A stretch of DNA of 64,000 nt from contig NC_088178.1 in assembly GCF_028769735.1 (NCBI RefSeq), positions 29,799,357 to 29,863,356 of the forward strand. Reading direction: 5' to 3'. The notes beneath the pieces are model-generated. The model had not been told where the DNA came from. It saw only the letters and a list, made by a program, of their open reading frames with translations, and did no database searches. Numbering within the stretch: position 1 is the stretch's first letter; every line of letters starts with the position of its first letter. A program made the translations under genes and the position numbers. Shown here one piece after another: positions 55,701-62,990 of this stretch. Source of the stretch: Zonotrichia leucophrys gambelii. Taxonomy: Eukaryota > Chordata > Aves > Passeriformes > Passerellidae.

Positions 55701-57238
55701 GGATGGGATGGGATGGGATGGGATGGGATGGGATGGGATGGGATGGGATGGGATGGGATGGATGGGATGGGATGGGATGGGATGGGATGGAGGAGCAGGG
55801 ATGGGATGGATGGAGGAGCAGGGATGGATGAAGGCAGCGCTGGGATGGAGGAGCAGGGATGGGATGGATGGAGGAGCAGGGATGGGATGGAGGAGCAGGG
55901 ATGGGATGGATGGAGGAGCAGGGATGGGATGGATGGAGGAGCAGGGATGGGATGGAGGAGCAGGGATGGGATGGAGGAGCAGGGATGGGATGGATGGAGG
56001 AGCAGGGATGGATGAAGGAGCAGGGATGGGATGGATGAAGGAGCAGGGATGGGATGGAGGAGCAGGGATGGGATGGATGGAGGAGCAGGGCTGGATGAAG
56101 GCAGCGCTGGGATGGAGGAGCAGGGATGGATGAAGGCAGCGCTGGGATGGAGGAGCAGGGATGGATGAAGGCAGCGCTGGATGGAGGAGCAGGGATGGAT
56201 GAAGACAGCGCTGGGATGGAGGAGCAGGGATGGGATGGAGGAGCAGGGATGGGATGGATGGAGGAGCAGGGATGGGATGGAGGAGCAGGGATGGATGAAG
56301 GCAGCACTGGGATGGAGGAGCAGGGCTGGGATGGAGGAGCAGGGATGGGATGGATGAAGGAGCAGAGATGGATGAAGGAGCAGGGATGGGATGGAGGAGC
56401 AGGGATGGGATGGATGGAGGAGCAGGGATGGATGAAGGCAGCGCTGGGATGAAGGAGCAGGGATGGGATGGATGAGCAGGGATGGGATGGAGGAGGAGGG
56501 ATGGGATGGATGGAGGAGCAGGGATGGATGAAGGCAGCGCTGGGATGGAGGAGCAGGGATGGGATGAAGGAGCAGGGATGGGATGAAGGAGCAGGGCTGG
56601 GATGGATGGAGGAGCAGGGCTGGATGAAGGTGGCACAGCTATCCTCGTTTCCCCAGGACAAGGCTGATTTCCCCAGTGCCAGCCTCCAGGAGCCCTTCCT
56701 GGACCCCGCAGTCTCCGATGTTCAGGAGGTGCCAGCGCAGGAGCGGCCCCAGCGCCGGGACCCCGAGGCCAGGGCAGGGGTGGCCGAGCCCAGGGAGGTG
56801 CCCAGGAGCGTGGTGGCCCCCAGGAGCCCGGCCCCAGGGCAGCTGGGTGCCTACAAACCCCAGCTCTCCGACGGGAACACTTTGGGCTACGTGGCTGCCG
56901 GAATCTGCCCGGCGCAGCCACCCGCGCCCATCCCACAGCCAGAGCTGGGAATCTTCTCCCAGGATTACACCAGCCCTGTCCCGCAGCTGTGGGACACGCA
57001 GGGAGGGACCCCCCAGCTGTGCCTGCTGGACAAGATCAACCTGGTGCTCAACAGCAGCCTGGAGTTCCCAGGACACGGACACGGACACGGATCCATCCCG
57101 GAGCAGCGCTGGGAGCCCGGCCCGGAGCAGATGCTGGTGCCCGAGGAGCTGCTGTCCTGCCTGAGGGCCACCAACAGGGACCCTGCATCCCACACAGCAT
57201 GGCAGGGCTGCTCTGAGGGCAGCTGGGACTGGGGATAA
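43717..57238 (+). CDS. IL23R: IL23R, interleukin-23 receptor with extra FNIII domains
   Basis: Fourteen exons (43717-43774, 44608-44892, 45005-45128, 45859-46031, 46641-46786, 47329-47488, 47877-47959, 48204-48420, 50414-50611, 51484-51558, 53208-53258, 54636-54732, 55204-55294, 56657-57238) join with no frame break into 779 residues. Order: signal peptide 1-19, Ig-like D1 (20-114), cytokine-receptor D2 and D3 (115-315, WSAWS at 301-305), two further FNIII-like units (about 316-506), stalk, one membrane helix (about 527-549), JAK-binding juxtamembrane WMFEDFPHMENSTVVKSLQ, YKPQ at 652-655 (STAT3-type) and the tail LVPEELLSCL. D1, D2 and the cytoplasmic tail match human IL23R rather than IL12RB2. 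Known role: the IL-23-specific chain pairing with IL12RB1 and signalling by JAK2/TYK2 and STAT3. Human IL23R is 629 residues and goes from D3 straight to the stalk. Confidence 0.93.
44330..44475 (-). mobile_element. CR1 LINE 3' fragment
   Basis: TCCAGCCTGGCTTTGGGCAT and GGCAGCCACAGCTGCTCTGG, reverse-complement CR1, in IL23R intron 1. Confidence 0.65.
44608..44892 (+). CDS. IL23R: IL23R exon 2, Ig-like D1
   Basis: Acceptor GCTTTGGCGCAG, donor GGCT/GTGAGT. It encodes GAANLTCNGRVWIEPEPRP and DISIGC, aligning with human NINCSGHIWVEP and NISIYC. An NLT glycosylation sequon is present. Confidence 0.93.
45005..45128 (+). CDS. IL23R: IL23R exon 3, D2 first half
   Basis: Acceptor GCTCGCCCCGCAG, donor CGCAG/GTGAGC. 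It encodes YPPDPPGNLSCAIAEGSEHL then QCEWERG, with the paired Cys and C-x-W typical of class I cytokine receptors. Confidence 0.93.
45859..46031 (+). CDS. IL23R: IL23R exon 4, D2 second half
   Basis: Acceptor TTCTGCTTCCAG, donor CTCG/GTACGG. It encodes RVVAQDGEDEEEEKTFPADS and YWVWAQASNALG (human YLVWVQAANALG). A CCAT-type array starts about 10 bases beyond the donor. Confidence 0.93.
46042..46525 (+). repeat. CCAT / CTGTCCAT array next to IL23R exon 4 donor
   Basis: Tetranucleotide CCAT with TCTGTCCATC and TATCATCCATCC units, starting about ten bases past the donor at 46032. Confidence 0.95.
46641..46786 (+). CDS. IL23R: IL23R exon 5, D3 first half
   Basis: Acceptor GCTGTGCCCACAG, donor GGCAC/GTGAGA. 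It encodes VVPTLPVPMGAETTDSFPAI then LRDVRCQERHRASGAPTWH (human VSCEMRYKATTNQTWN). Confidence 0.93.
46787..47328 (+). other. IL23R intron 5, no feature seen
   Basis: Unique intronic sequence without a recognised element. Confidence 0.6.
47329..47488 (+). CDS. IL23R: IL23R exon 6, D3 second half with WSAWS
   Basis: Acceptor GCTTCCCTGGCAG, donor GGCAG/GTGGGC. It encodes TEFAFQARCRLGSARSPWSA and WSPPFPYRTPEA; WSAWS is a canonical WSXWS box (human has WQPWSS at this place). Confidence 0.93.
47877..47959 (+). CDS. IL23R: IL23R exon 7, first extra FNIII (D4) start
   Basis: Acceptor CCCCGCTCCTCCGCAG, donor ATCAAG/GTACGG. It encodes a Pro/Ala hinge, AVWRRLGRSLPNGSHEVTVL and IK. It has no counterpart in mammalian IL23R; phases fit both neighbours. 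Confidence 0.82.
48085..48190 (+). repeat. 33-bp triplicate before IL23R exon 8
   Basis: Three copies of GATCCCGGCCGGCTGTGGGG plus GTGTCAGACCCCC, ending about 14 bases before the acceptor. Confidence 0.93.
48204..48420 (+). CDS. IL23R: IL23R exon 8, D4
   Basis: Acceptor TCTCGCCCCCACAG, donor CGCAAG/GTACGG. PLSARDARGRILGYAVSAES is the typical strand of gp130/IL12RB2 membrane-proximal FNIII (general form PL...GxILxYxV), followed by LLVTARNAKGASSPASIPLS. Confidence 0.88.
48580..48905 (-). mobile_element. CR1 LINE 3' fragment
   Basis: CGGTTTGGGTTGAGAGAGAC, CATGGGCAGGGACACCTCC and CTGCAGCTCTCCTGGAGCCC, one of the longer reverse-complement CR1 copies, IL23R intron 8. Confidence 0.8.
49475..49905 (+). 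repeat. 28-bp minisatellite in IL23R intron 8
   Basis: About 14 units of GGGCTGCAGAATCCCTGAGG followed by GAGCTGGGCA or AGCCGGGCA. Confidence 0.95.
50020..50190 (+). mobile_element. CR1 LINE 3' fragment
   Basis: GATTCAAAAGCCACATGGAT, GTGGCACTTGGGGACATGG and TCTTTTCCAACCTGAACAAT in sense CR1 order, ending in ATTCTATGAA, the CR1 3' terminal repeat. Confidence 0.88.
50414..50611 (+). CDS. IL23R: IL23R exon 9, second extra FNIII (D5)
   Basis: Acceptor CGTTTCCCCACAG, donor CCCAG/GTAGGA. It encodes EFPAPEALEVQQEQQSRVLV, RWQRPQPSQSP, LLWFILEWL and WERIPKHQTHTYIP, an FNIII front half resembling IL12RB2/gp130. Confidence 0.87.
50650..51135 (+). repeat. AT-rich array after IL23R exon 9
   Basis: About 13 units of ATAAATCCAAATCAGACTAT and ATCTGAATTAGATT, starting about 40 bases past the exon 9 donor. 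Confidence 0.94.
51484..51558 (+). CDS. IL23R: IL23R exon 10, D5 end
   Basis: Acceptor GCTTTGCCGGCAG, donor CCCAG/GTGAGC. It encodes GTAAPRQVWLYAVYPGGISA and PCSSP; V-W-L-Y-A-V is the penultimate FNIII strand. Confidence 0.85.
51660..51815 (+). repeat. Two tandem copies of an 80-bp unit
   Basis: AAAGGATAAAATGCATTT, ATCAATGTATT and GTCAGACCCA occur twice about 86 bases apart. Confidence 0.88.
51820..53207 (+). other. IL23R intron 10 remainder
   Basis: Intronic; contains a 26-bp duplication near 52425-52475 (AGGAAATGCAARCAGACATT) and a CR1 piece at 52715-52870. Otherwise nothing seen. Confidence 0.55.
52715..52870 (-). mobile_element. CR1 LINE 3' fragment
   Basis: AATCACAGAATCTCACAATC, GGTTGGGTTGGGAGGGACTC and TGTCCCAGGGTGCTCCAGCC; reverse complement of a CR1 end including its terminal repeat. 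Confidence 0.85.
53208..53258 (+). CDS. IL23R: IL23R exon 11, stalk
   Basis: Short exon, DPAEEPLLGSTYSEMSQ; acceptor CTCTGTTCCAG, donor CAGG/GTAAGG. A 36-bp array starts within a few bases of the donor. Confidence 0.75.
53265..53672 (+). repeat. 36-bp minisatellite next to IL23R exon 11 donor
   Basis: Eleven units of GGGAGCTCTGCCTTGCTAGG plus CCAGGCTTTGTCCTGT, starting within about six bases of the donor. Confidence 0.96.
53735..54030 (+). mobile_element. LTR-derived fragment related to the one at 8040-8360
   Basis: Shared order with 8040-8360: TTTTTATACT, CTGTACAATATTTACCATAA, AACCAATCCCAAAGTGCC, GAGATGGAGGCCAAGAAGAA and TTCCTCCATCTTAC. Diverged copies of one family, in IL23R intron 11. 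Confidence 0.65.
54636..54732 (+). CDS. IL23R: IL23R exon 12, transmembrane
   Basis: Acceptor CATCCCCTGCAG, donor AAAAG/GTATTC. It encodes IQILLGLSLSVIGLSVLFAV and VMFKKSVRKR, a single helix followed by basic stop-transfer residues. Confidence 0.93.
55204..55294 (+). CDS. IL23R: IL23R exon 13, juxtamembrane JAK-binding region
   Basis: Acceptor TTTTGCGAAG (weak, GAAG rather than CAG), donor CTCCAG/GTGAGG. VKAALLSLLPRWMFEDFPHM aligns with human IKRRILLLIPKWLYEDIPNM; the human Tyr of WLYED is Phe here. Confidence 0.92.
55350..55575 (-). mobile_element. CR1 LINE 3' fragment
   Basis: CAGAATTATCCAGATTGGAA, ACCACTGAGTCCAACCACC, CCCCAAGTGCAACATCCATG and CCTGGCACGACTTGAGACC, a well-kept reverse-complement CR1 3' end, in IL23R intron 13. 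Confidence 0.9.
55600..56637 (+). repeat. GATGGAGGAGCAGGGATGG minisatellite before IL23R exon 14
   Basis: About 1 kb of GGATGGAGGAGCAGGGATGG units with a GGGAT run near 55675-55790 and an inserted GATGAAGGCAGCGCTGG variant. It ends about 20 bases before the exon 14 acceptor. Confidence 0.97.
56657..57238 (+). CDS. IL23R: IL23R exon 14, cytoplasmic tail
   Basis: Acceptor CTCGTTTCCCCAG directly after a minisatellite; stop TAA at 57236-57238. It contains LGAYKPQLSDGNTLGYVAAG (human TGYKPQIS), SQDYTSPVPQL, NLVLNSSLEF and MLVPEELLSCL (human TLLPDEFVSCL). Confidence 0.93.
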   Translation, partial: DKADFPSASLQEPFLDPAVSDVQEVPAQERPQRRDPEARAGVAEPREVPRSVVAPRSPAPGQLGAYKPQLSDGNTLGYVAAGICPAQPPAPIPQPELGIFSQDYTSPVPQLWDTQGGTPQLCLLDKINLVLNSSLEFPGHGHGHGSIPEQRWEPGPEQMLVPEELLSCLRATNRDPASHTAWQGCSEGSWDWG

Positions 57239-58060
57239 ACCTGGAGCGGGGAGCCAGCACTGGGATTGCCAACGGCAGAGCCAGAGCAACGCTCCCCGCT
57301 GGAATTCTGCCTTCTTACTCCACTGCAGCTTCTTGGGGCTAACTGGGAATCCTGGGCCAGCAAACCCCAATTTAACCTTACCTCACACTGGCAGAAGCAA
57401 AAAAATCCCATGAAGCTTGGATTCCTGGGATGCCAAGCAGGAGATTCCTGCAGGGTGAAATATCTTCAATTACTGCTCAGCATCGTCTTCTTAAGGGTTG
57501 GGAGCACTTCATTCCCAAGGGCTTGGAGCACTTCATTCCCAAATGTTTGGAGCATTTAATTCCTAAAGGTTTGGAGCACTTCATTCCCAAATGTTTGGAG
57601 CATTTAATTCCTAAAGGTTTGGAGCACTTCATTCCCAAATGTTTGGAGCATTTAATTCCTAAAGGTTTGGAGCACTTCATTCCCAAAGGTTTGGGGCATT
57701 TCATTCTCAAATGTTTGGAACACTTCATTCCCAAAAGTTTGGAGCATTTAATTCTCAAATGTTTGGAGCATTTAATTCCTAAAGGTTTGGAGCACTTCAT
57801 TCCCAAATGTTTGGAGTACTTCCTTCCCAAATGTTTGGAGCACTTCATTCCTGGAGTTAATTGCACTAAATGGATTAAAAAAATCCCTCAGACATCCTGG
57901 CAGAGATGTGGAAAATATTTTGGGATTGCTCCTGATGAGCAGGCACCGCACCAAGGAGGATTTATGTGTCACACTGGTACCAAGAACATGGAACCAAGAG
58001 GATGGAATATTTTCTGTATTTCATTTTCCTCCCATTCCCAATAAAACCCCACTCGGGTGA
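57239..58060 (+). other. IL23R: IL23R 3' UTR with poly(A) signal
   Basis: AATAAA at 58040-58045 is the first after the stop. The UTR contains a 24-bp tandem repeat (57485-57860). Confidence 0.6.
57485..57860 (+). repeat. 24-bp repeat in IL23R 3' UTR
   Basis: About 15 units alternating GGTTTGGAGCACTTCATTCC and TGTTTGGAGCATTTAATTCC. Both strands read open frames; not coding. Confidence 0.95.
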
Positions 58061-58974
58061 GAACACGCCTCCACCTCCTGCCAGGCTGATTTCAAACCCC
58101 TCTGAAGCGGTCACTGGCCAAGCCCTTCCCTTTGGGTGAGGGATTTATCATCTCACAGCACCCTGTCACCCCCCAGCCTGGCTGTGGGAAGGGCAGTGTG
58201 ACACAGGAAAATGGGATTTATCCAGCCCATGAGCATGGATTTGGATCTTTGGTAAAACACAGCAGCTTTCTTCCTTCAGCAGCCCGGAAACCATCTCCAG
58301 GTGTTCTGGGACTTACAAAATATTCCCAATTTTTATTTTCTCCAATTGTTCCTAGGCAGTGTGAGCATTTCTCCATCAGCTCTTGCACAAATGGATTTAT
58401 TTTGTTGCTTGCCCTCCACACTCCCAAACCGCCTGGTGTGTGCTGTGCTGGTTCCTCCCTGCCCCAGCAATCTGTCACAGTGCTCTGAGGAGCAGTGACC
58501 TGCAAGGAGGGGAGGATTCCCCCTCAGAAGCAGCAAACCAGCACAGAAATTGAGTGTGGAGTGTGGCAGGGCAGGGAGCCCAAAATTGAATAAATTGAAT
58601 TAGAGAGTGCTGCCTGAGCAGGAAGGAAGTTGTACAAGAACACCACAGGACTCTGAGCAGCCCAAGTGGGAGGTGGGGAAGGGTTTTTTTCAGAGTCCAC
58701 ATCCTGAGGCTTGTGCTGCTCTTTCACCTGAGCTGCCAAACCTGGGGGGCAGTAAAAGGTTCCCCAGCCAAACAGGGCTGGTGCTGCCCTCCAGGAGCTG
58801 CTGGGGGCATTCCCAGCACCAGGAATCCTGCAGATCCCCCTGGGCAGAGCAGCACTGCGTTCCCAGGAGCAGGGATGGACACCAGAGAGCCACCAGTGCC
58901 ACCCTGCCCTGATCCCTGGGACATACAGGGAATATTTCTGTCAATAAAGGGAATATTTCTGCTACAGGAATGAT
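58061..58974. other. Intergenic, no feature seen
   Basis: Unique sequence downstream of IL23R; nothing recognised. Confidence 0.6.
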
Positions 58975-59140
58975 TTCACAGGTGCCCAGATTTGCTGTGG
59001 CTGCCCCTGGATCCCTGGCAGTGCCCAAGGCCAGGCTGGAGCACCCTGGGACAGTGGGAGGTGTCCCTGCCATGGCTGAGGTGGGATTGGATGGATTTAA
59101 GGGTCCCCAAACCATTGTGGGATTCTGTGATCCCAAACCC
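58975..59140 (+). mobile_element. CR1 LINE 3' fragment
   Basis: GCCAGGCTGGAGCACCCTGG, GACAGTGGGAGGTGTCCCTG and GGGATTCTGTGATCCC, sense CR1 with part of the terminal repeat. Confidence 0.82.
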
Positions 59141-59280
59141 CATCCCAGGCTGCTCCAAGCCCCATCCAACCTGGCCTGGAGCATTTCCAGGGATGGGGCA
59201 TCCCATGAATCCCATCACAGTCACTCCCAGCTGATTTAACTTCTCAGGGTTCCCTCCTTCCCTCAAATATTCCAAACCCC
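59141..59280 (-). mobile_element. CR1 LINE 3' fragment (inverted to the previous)
   Basis: GCTGCTCCAAGCCCCATCCA, CCTGGCCTGGAGCATTTCCA and TTCCCTCCTTCCCTCAAATA, reverse-complement CR1 directly abutting the sense copy. Confidence 0.65.
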
Positions 59281-60740
59281 CTCATTTTTGGTATCAGGAT
59301 TTTCTATCCCCTGTTTTAAGCTCGGTTTTACCATTGGCAGTCAGATCCAGTGGCAGAGATTCCCTGTTGTTTATCAGCTCAGGAATGAATTCCATTATTT
59401 TCAGGACCCACAGTGATGCACGAGGGTGCTGTCTCATCACCACCAAAGTTCTAAAAAAAAAGAATATTTTTTATAAAGAATATTTCTATTAAAAACAATT
59501 TTTTTTATATAAAGGGAAGGAGGGAACAAGTTAAAAGGAATAAGGAATTGGGTGCAGGCAGCTCTGGAGTGATGGAGAGCAGAGAGAGGCACCCACTCCT
59601 GCTCTGAACTCCAGATGAGTTTTTAAGATTAAAATATAAAAAAGATAAAAAATATAAAATCATCTTACAGAGAAGCTAAAATGAGAGTGGATGTGCCTCT
59701 GGACGAGCCCCTTGCTCTGAGCAAAAATTCAATTTTTTATCTGTGGTGTCTGTGTCTACCAGGGGGAGCTCGAGGTGCAAGGAGATCCCAGCACCCCCAG
59801 GGATCAGCCAGAGGCTCCCCTGTGGGATTTGCTCACCTCCCCAGAAAGTCAGCCTGCAAATTATTGAACCTGAAACGAGACTGAAGAAGCAATAAATAAA
59901 TTTAACACATAATAAATGGAGTATTAATGTGCATCTGAGCTGCAGTTTTAAACCCTTCGTGCCACTGCCATGCAGGAGGAGTGGAATTCATTCTGTTTGA
60001 GGTTGGCAGCACAGAGAGCTGGGTTTAGGCTCAGCTTAGTCACCAACTGATGGCGTGACTTCATCTGCTCCTTATCTACAGAGTCTGGGTTCCTCAGATG
60101 GGAAAGCCTCAGCACCAAAGGCCAAAAACCCCTTAAACCCCTTGGGAAGAGCAGCAGGAGGTGACAGAAACCTGCTCTGAGTAACTCTGTGTCTGCCCCT
60201 GCCCACCCTGCCAGCCTTGGCTGTCAGTGAATTGTGGAGAGATGGTGGCTGATAAAGGCACTGCAGGGCTAAAATTGGATTCCAGGCAGGGAGGTTTCAC
60301 AGAGCTCAGTAACACCCAGGCCTCGGGGGATTTCTGAGCACACAGAGTGCAGATCAAAGCCCAGATTGTGACCCAGGCTCTGCAAAGCTGCAGAGAGAAG
60401 TGCCTGGCTCAGCAGAACCCTGCTGAAAACCTGGCAGGGCAAAGCCAGCAGCAGCTGGGGCGGCCTCGCAGCAAAACTGGGGATAATCCTTAAAAATGAC
60501 GGGATTTGGGGGAGCCTCTGCCATCCCTGAGCCTCTGTGGGGTGTGGGGAGGAGGGTGAGCAGCCCTGCCCAGGGCTGAGCTCAGACTGAAACCAGGCTG
60601 GTGACTCAGAGCAGGGGATGTGAGAGGGGAGGCTGTGGCTGGGTCTCACCAGGCTCCACATCAGTGCCAGCCCCCAGTGCCACCTTCCCAGGAGGGCAAA
60701 TCCCATGGGAATGGCACTGGGAGAGCCCTGGGAGCAGGGC
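59281..60740. other. Intergenic, no feature seen
   Basis: AT-rich then unique sequence; no exon, RNA gene or clear repeat recognised. Confidence 0.6.
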
Positions 60741-60744
60741 TGGG

Positions 60745-61345
60745 ATGGAGGGGCTGGGATGGGATGGATGGAGGAGCAGGGATGGGATGGATGGAGGAGC
60801 AGGGATGGGATGGATGGAGGAGCAGGGATGGATGGATGGAGGAGCAGGGATGGATGGATGGAGGAGCAGGGATGGATGGATGGAGGAGCAGGGATGGGAT
60901 GGATGGAGGAGCAGGGCTGGGATGGGATGGATGGAGGAGGGCAGTGGAGATGGAGGAGCAGGTGGGATGGAGGAGCAGGGATGGGATGGAGGAGCAGGGA
61001 TGGGATGAGGGAGCAGGGCTGGATGGATGGATGGGAGCAGGGATGGATGAGGAGCAGGGATGGGATGGATGGAGGAGCAGGGATGGGATGGAGGAGCAGG
61101 GCTGGGATGGAGGAGCAGGGCTGGGATGGAGGAGCAGGGCTGGGATGGATGGAGGAGCTGGGATGGGATGGGATGGGATGGGATGGATGGATGGATGGAT
61201 GGATGGATGGATGGATGGATGGATGGCATGGATGGATGGATGGATGGATGGAGGGAGGAGCAGGGATGGATGGATGGAGGAGCAGGGATGGATGGATGGA
61301 GGAGCAGGGATGGATGGATGGATGGATGGAGCAGGGATGGGATGC
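60745..61345 (+). repeat. Second GATGGAGGAGCAGGGATGG array
   Basis: Same unit as the array at 55600-56637, with a GGAT/GGATG run near 61155-61250. Confidence 0.96.
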
Positions 61346-61689
61346 AGGAGCAGGAGCTCCTGGCGGTGTCCCCAGCCCCGATGTCCCCACCCTGGCGGTG
61401 TCCCCAGCCCCGGTGTCCCCAGCCCCGGTGTCCCCCCCTCGGCGTCCCCAGCCCCAGCCCCGCCTCGTTGGAGCTGTCGAGGCTTTCCCAGCGCCACCCC
61501 CGGGGGACAGCGGGGACTCCGGCCCTGCCCTGGCACCGGGGCTGGCACCGGGGCTGGCACCGCCGGCGCTGCCTCTCCTCCCCAGGCTCTGTCCCTGGCA
61601 CCGGAGCCTCCCTGGTTTGCCTGGGTTCTGTGGTCAGCAGGAGTCAATGGAGGAGGAATCGTTGGGAAAAGCAGAGTTTGGGGCTTAAT

Positions 61690-62735
61690 ATTGTGGGAGG
61701 GGGAAACCAGGAAAGGAAAAAGGAGGAAAAAGAAAGGGGAAAGATAAGAAAAGATAAAAATATAGATAAAAAATATAGATAAAAAGATAAAAAGGATAAA
61801 AAACATAAAGAAGATAAAAAAGATAAAAAACATAAAAAAGATAAAAAACACAAAAAATATAAAAAACCCCAAAAATATAAAAAAGGTAAAAAAGAAAGGG
61901 AAAAATATTATATAGAAAAGAGATGATAAGATAAAAAGATAAAAAGGATTAAAAGAATAAAAAGGATAAAAACCATAAAAAGAAAGAAAAAAGGATAAAA
62001 AGATAAAAAGATGAAAAGATAAAAACATAAAAAAGATAAAAAAGATAAAAAACATAAAAAACCAAAATATAAAAAGATAAAAAAATTTAAAAAAGATAAA
62101 TATAAAAAAGAAAGGGGAAAAGATTATATAGAAAAGAGATGATAAGATAGAAAGATAAAAAAGGTGAAAAAGATAAAAAGGATAAAAACCATAAAAAGAA
62201 AGAAAAAAAAGATAGATAAAAAAGATAAAAAGATAAAAGATAAAAGTTTAAAAAGAAAGGGAAAAATGTTAAAAAGGATAAAGAGAAAGGGAAAAAGATG
62301 AAAAAGATGATAAAGAAAAAAGATGACAAAAAGATAAGATAAAAAGAAACAAGATAAAGATAAAAATATTAAAAATAATAAAAAATATAAAATATATTTT
62401 AAAATATTTTAAAATATAAAAAGGGGAAAAGGAAAAAGGAAAGTGGGGGGAAGGAAAACGGGTAAAAAAGGAAAAGAAAAAGGACAAAGAGAAAGGAGAA
62501 AAAGAAGAAGAAGAAAGAAAACGTAATAGAAAAAAAAAAGAAGAAAAATGAAACAAGACAAAGGCAAAGAAAAAAATACGAAAGAAGAGAAAGGGGGAAA
62601 AGAAAAAAGAAAAGTGGAAAACAACTACACAAAGGCAAGAAAATTTACAAAGAAAAACCAAAACTTTTTTTTTAAAGAGAAGAAAAAGGAAACAAGAAAA
62701 AAAATAGAAGCACAAAGGAAACAAGTGGTGGACTG
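61690..62735 (+). repeat. A-rich GATAAAAA tract
   Basis: About 1 kb of GATAAAAA/AAGATAAAAAG drift, almost pyrimidine-free apart from T, passing into purine-only GAAAAAGAAAGG sequence. Confidence 0.93.
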
Positions 62736-62789
62736 GTGATTTCCTCCCGCCCGTCACTAGAAGGCAAAGCCGATCACCTGAGCATCCAT

Positions 62790-62990
62790 CACCCCTTCCC
62801 CCAGACGCGCTGTACCAGCCCCGGGGCGGCGGAACCGGCCCGGCCCCGCTCCGGGCGGAGCTCGGGGCCCGGGCAGCCCCGGAGCGCATGGAGCGGCGGC
62901 GGGGACCGGGCACCGTCCCACCGAGCCCCCCGCGCCGCTGGGAGCGCTCCGGAACGCGGGAACCCATGAGGACAGAGGGGAAAGCAGAGG
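62790..62990 (+). other. Short CpG-rich island, possible promoter or first exon
   Basis: Abrupt switch from A-rich repeat to about 200 bases rich in CpG (GGCCCCGCTCCGGGCGGAGC, ATGGAGCGGCGGCGGGG). An open frame crosses it on each strand but I recognise no protein. It is followed at once by an array with GAG/GTAAAA donor-like motifs. Confidence 0.4.

Noticed and set aside
55348..56936. 437-454 codon minus-strand frames (HPSSLLHPS repeats)
   Set aside because: Minisatellite artefact; the real coding sequence here is IL23R exon 14 on the + strand.
43717..57238. Gene taken as IL12RB2 because of the extra FNIII domains
   Set aside because: D1, D2, juxtamembrane and tail motifs (YKPQ, PEELLSCL) match IL23R, and the position next to SLC35D1 fits IL23R.
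62736..62969. 77-codon frame over the GC-rich island
   Set aside because: No recognised protein, both strands open because of composition; kept only as a possible promoter or first exon.
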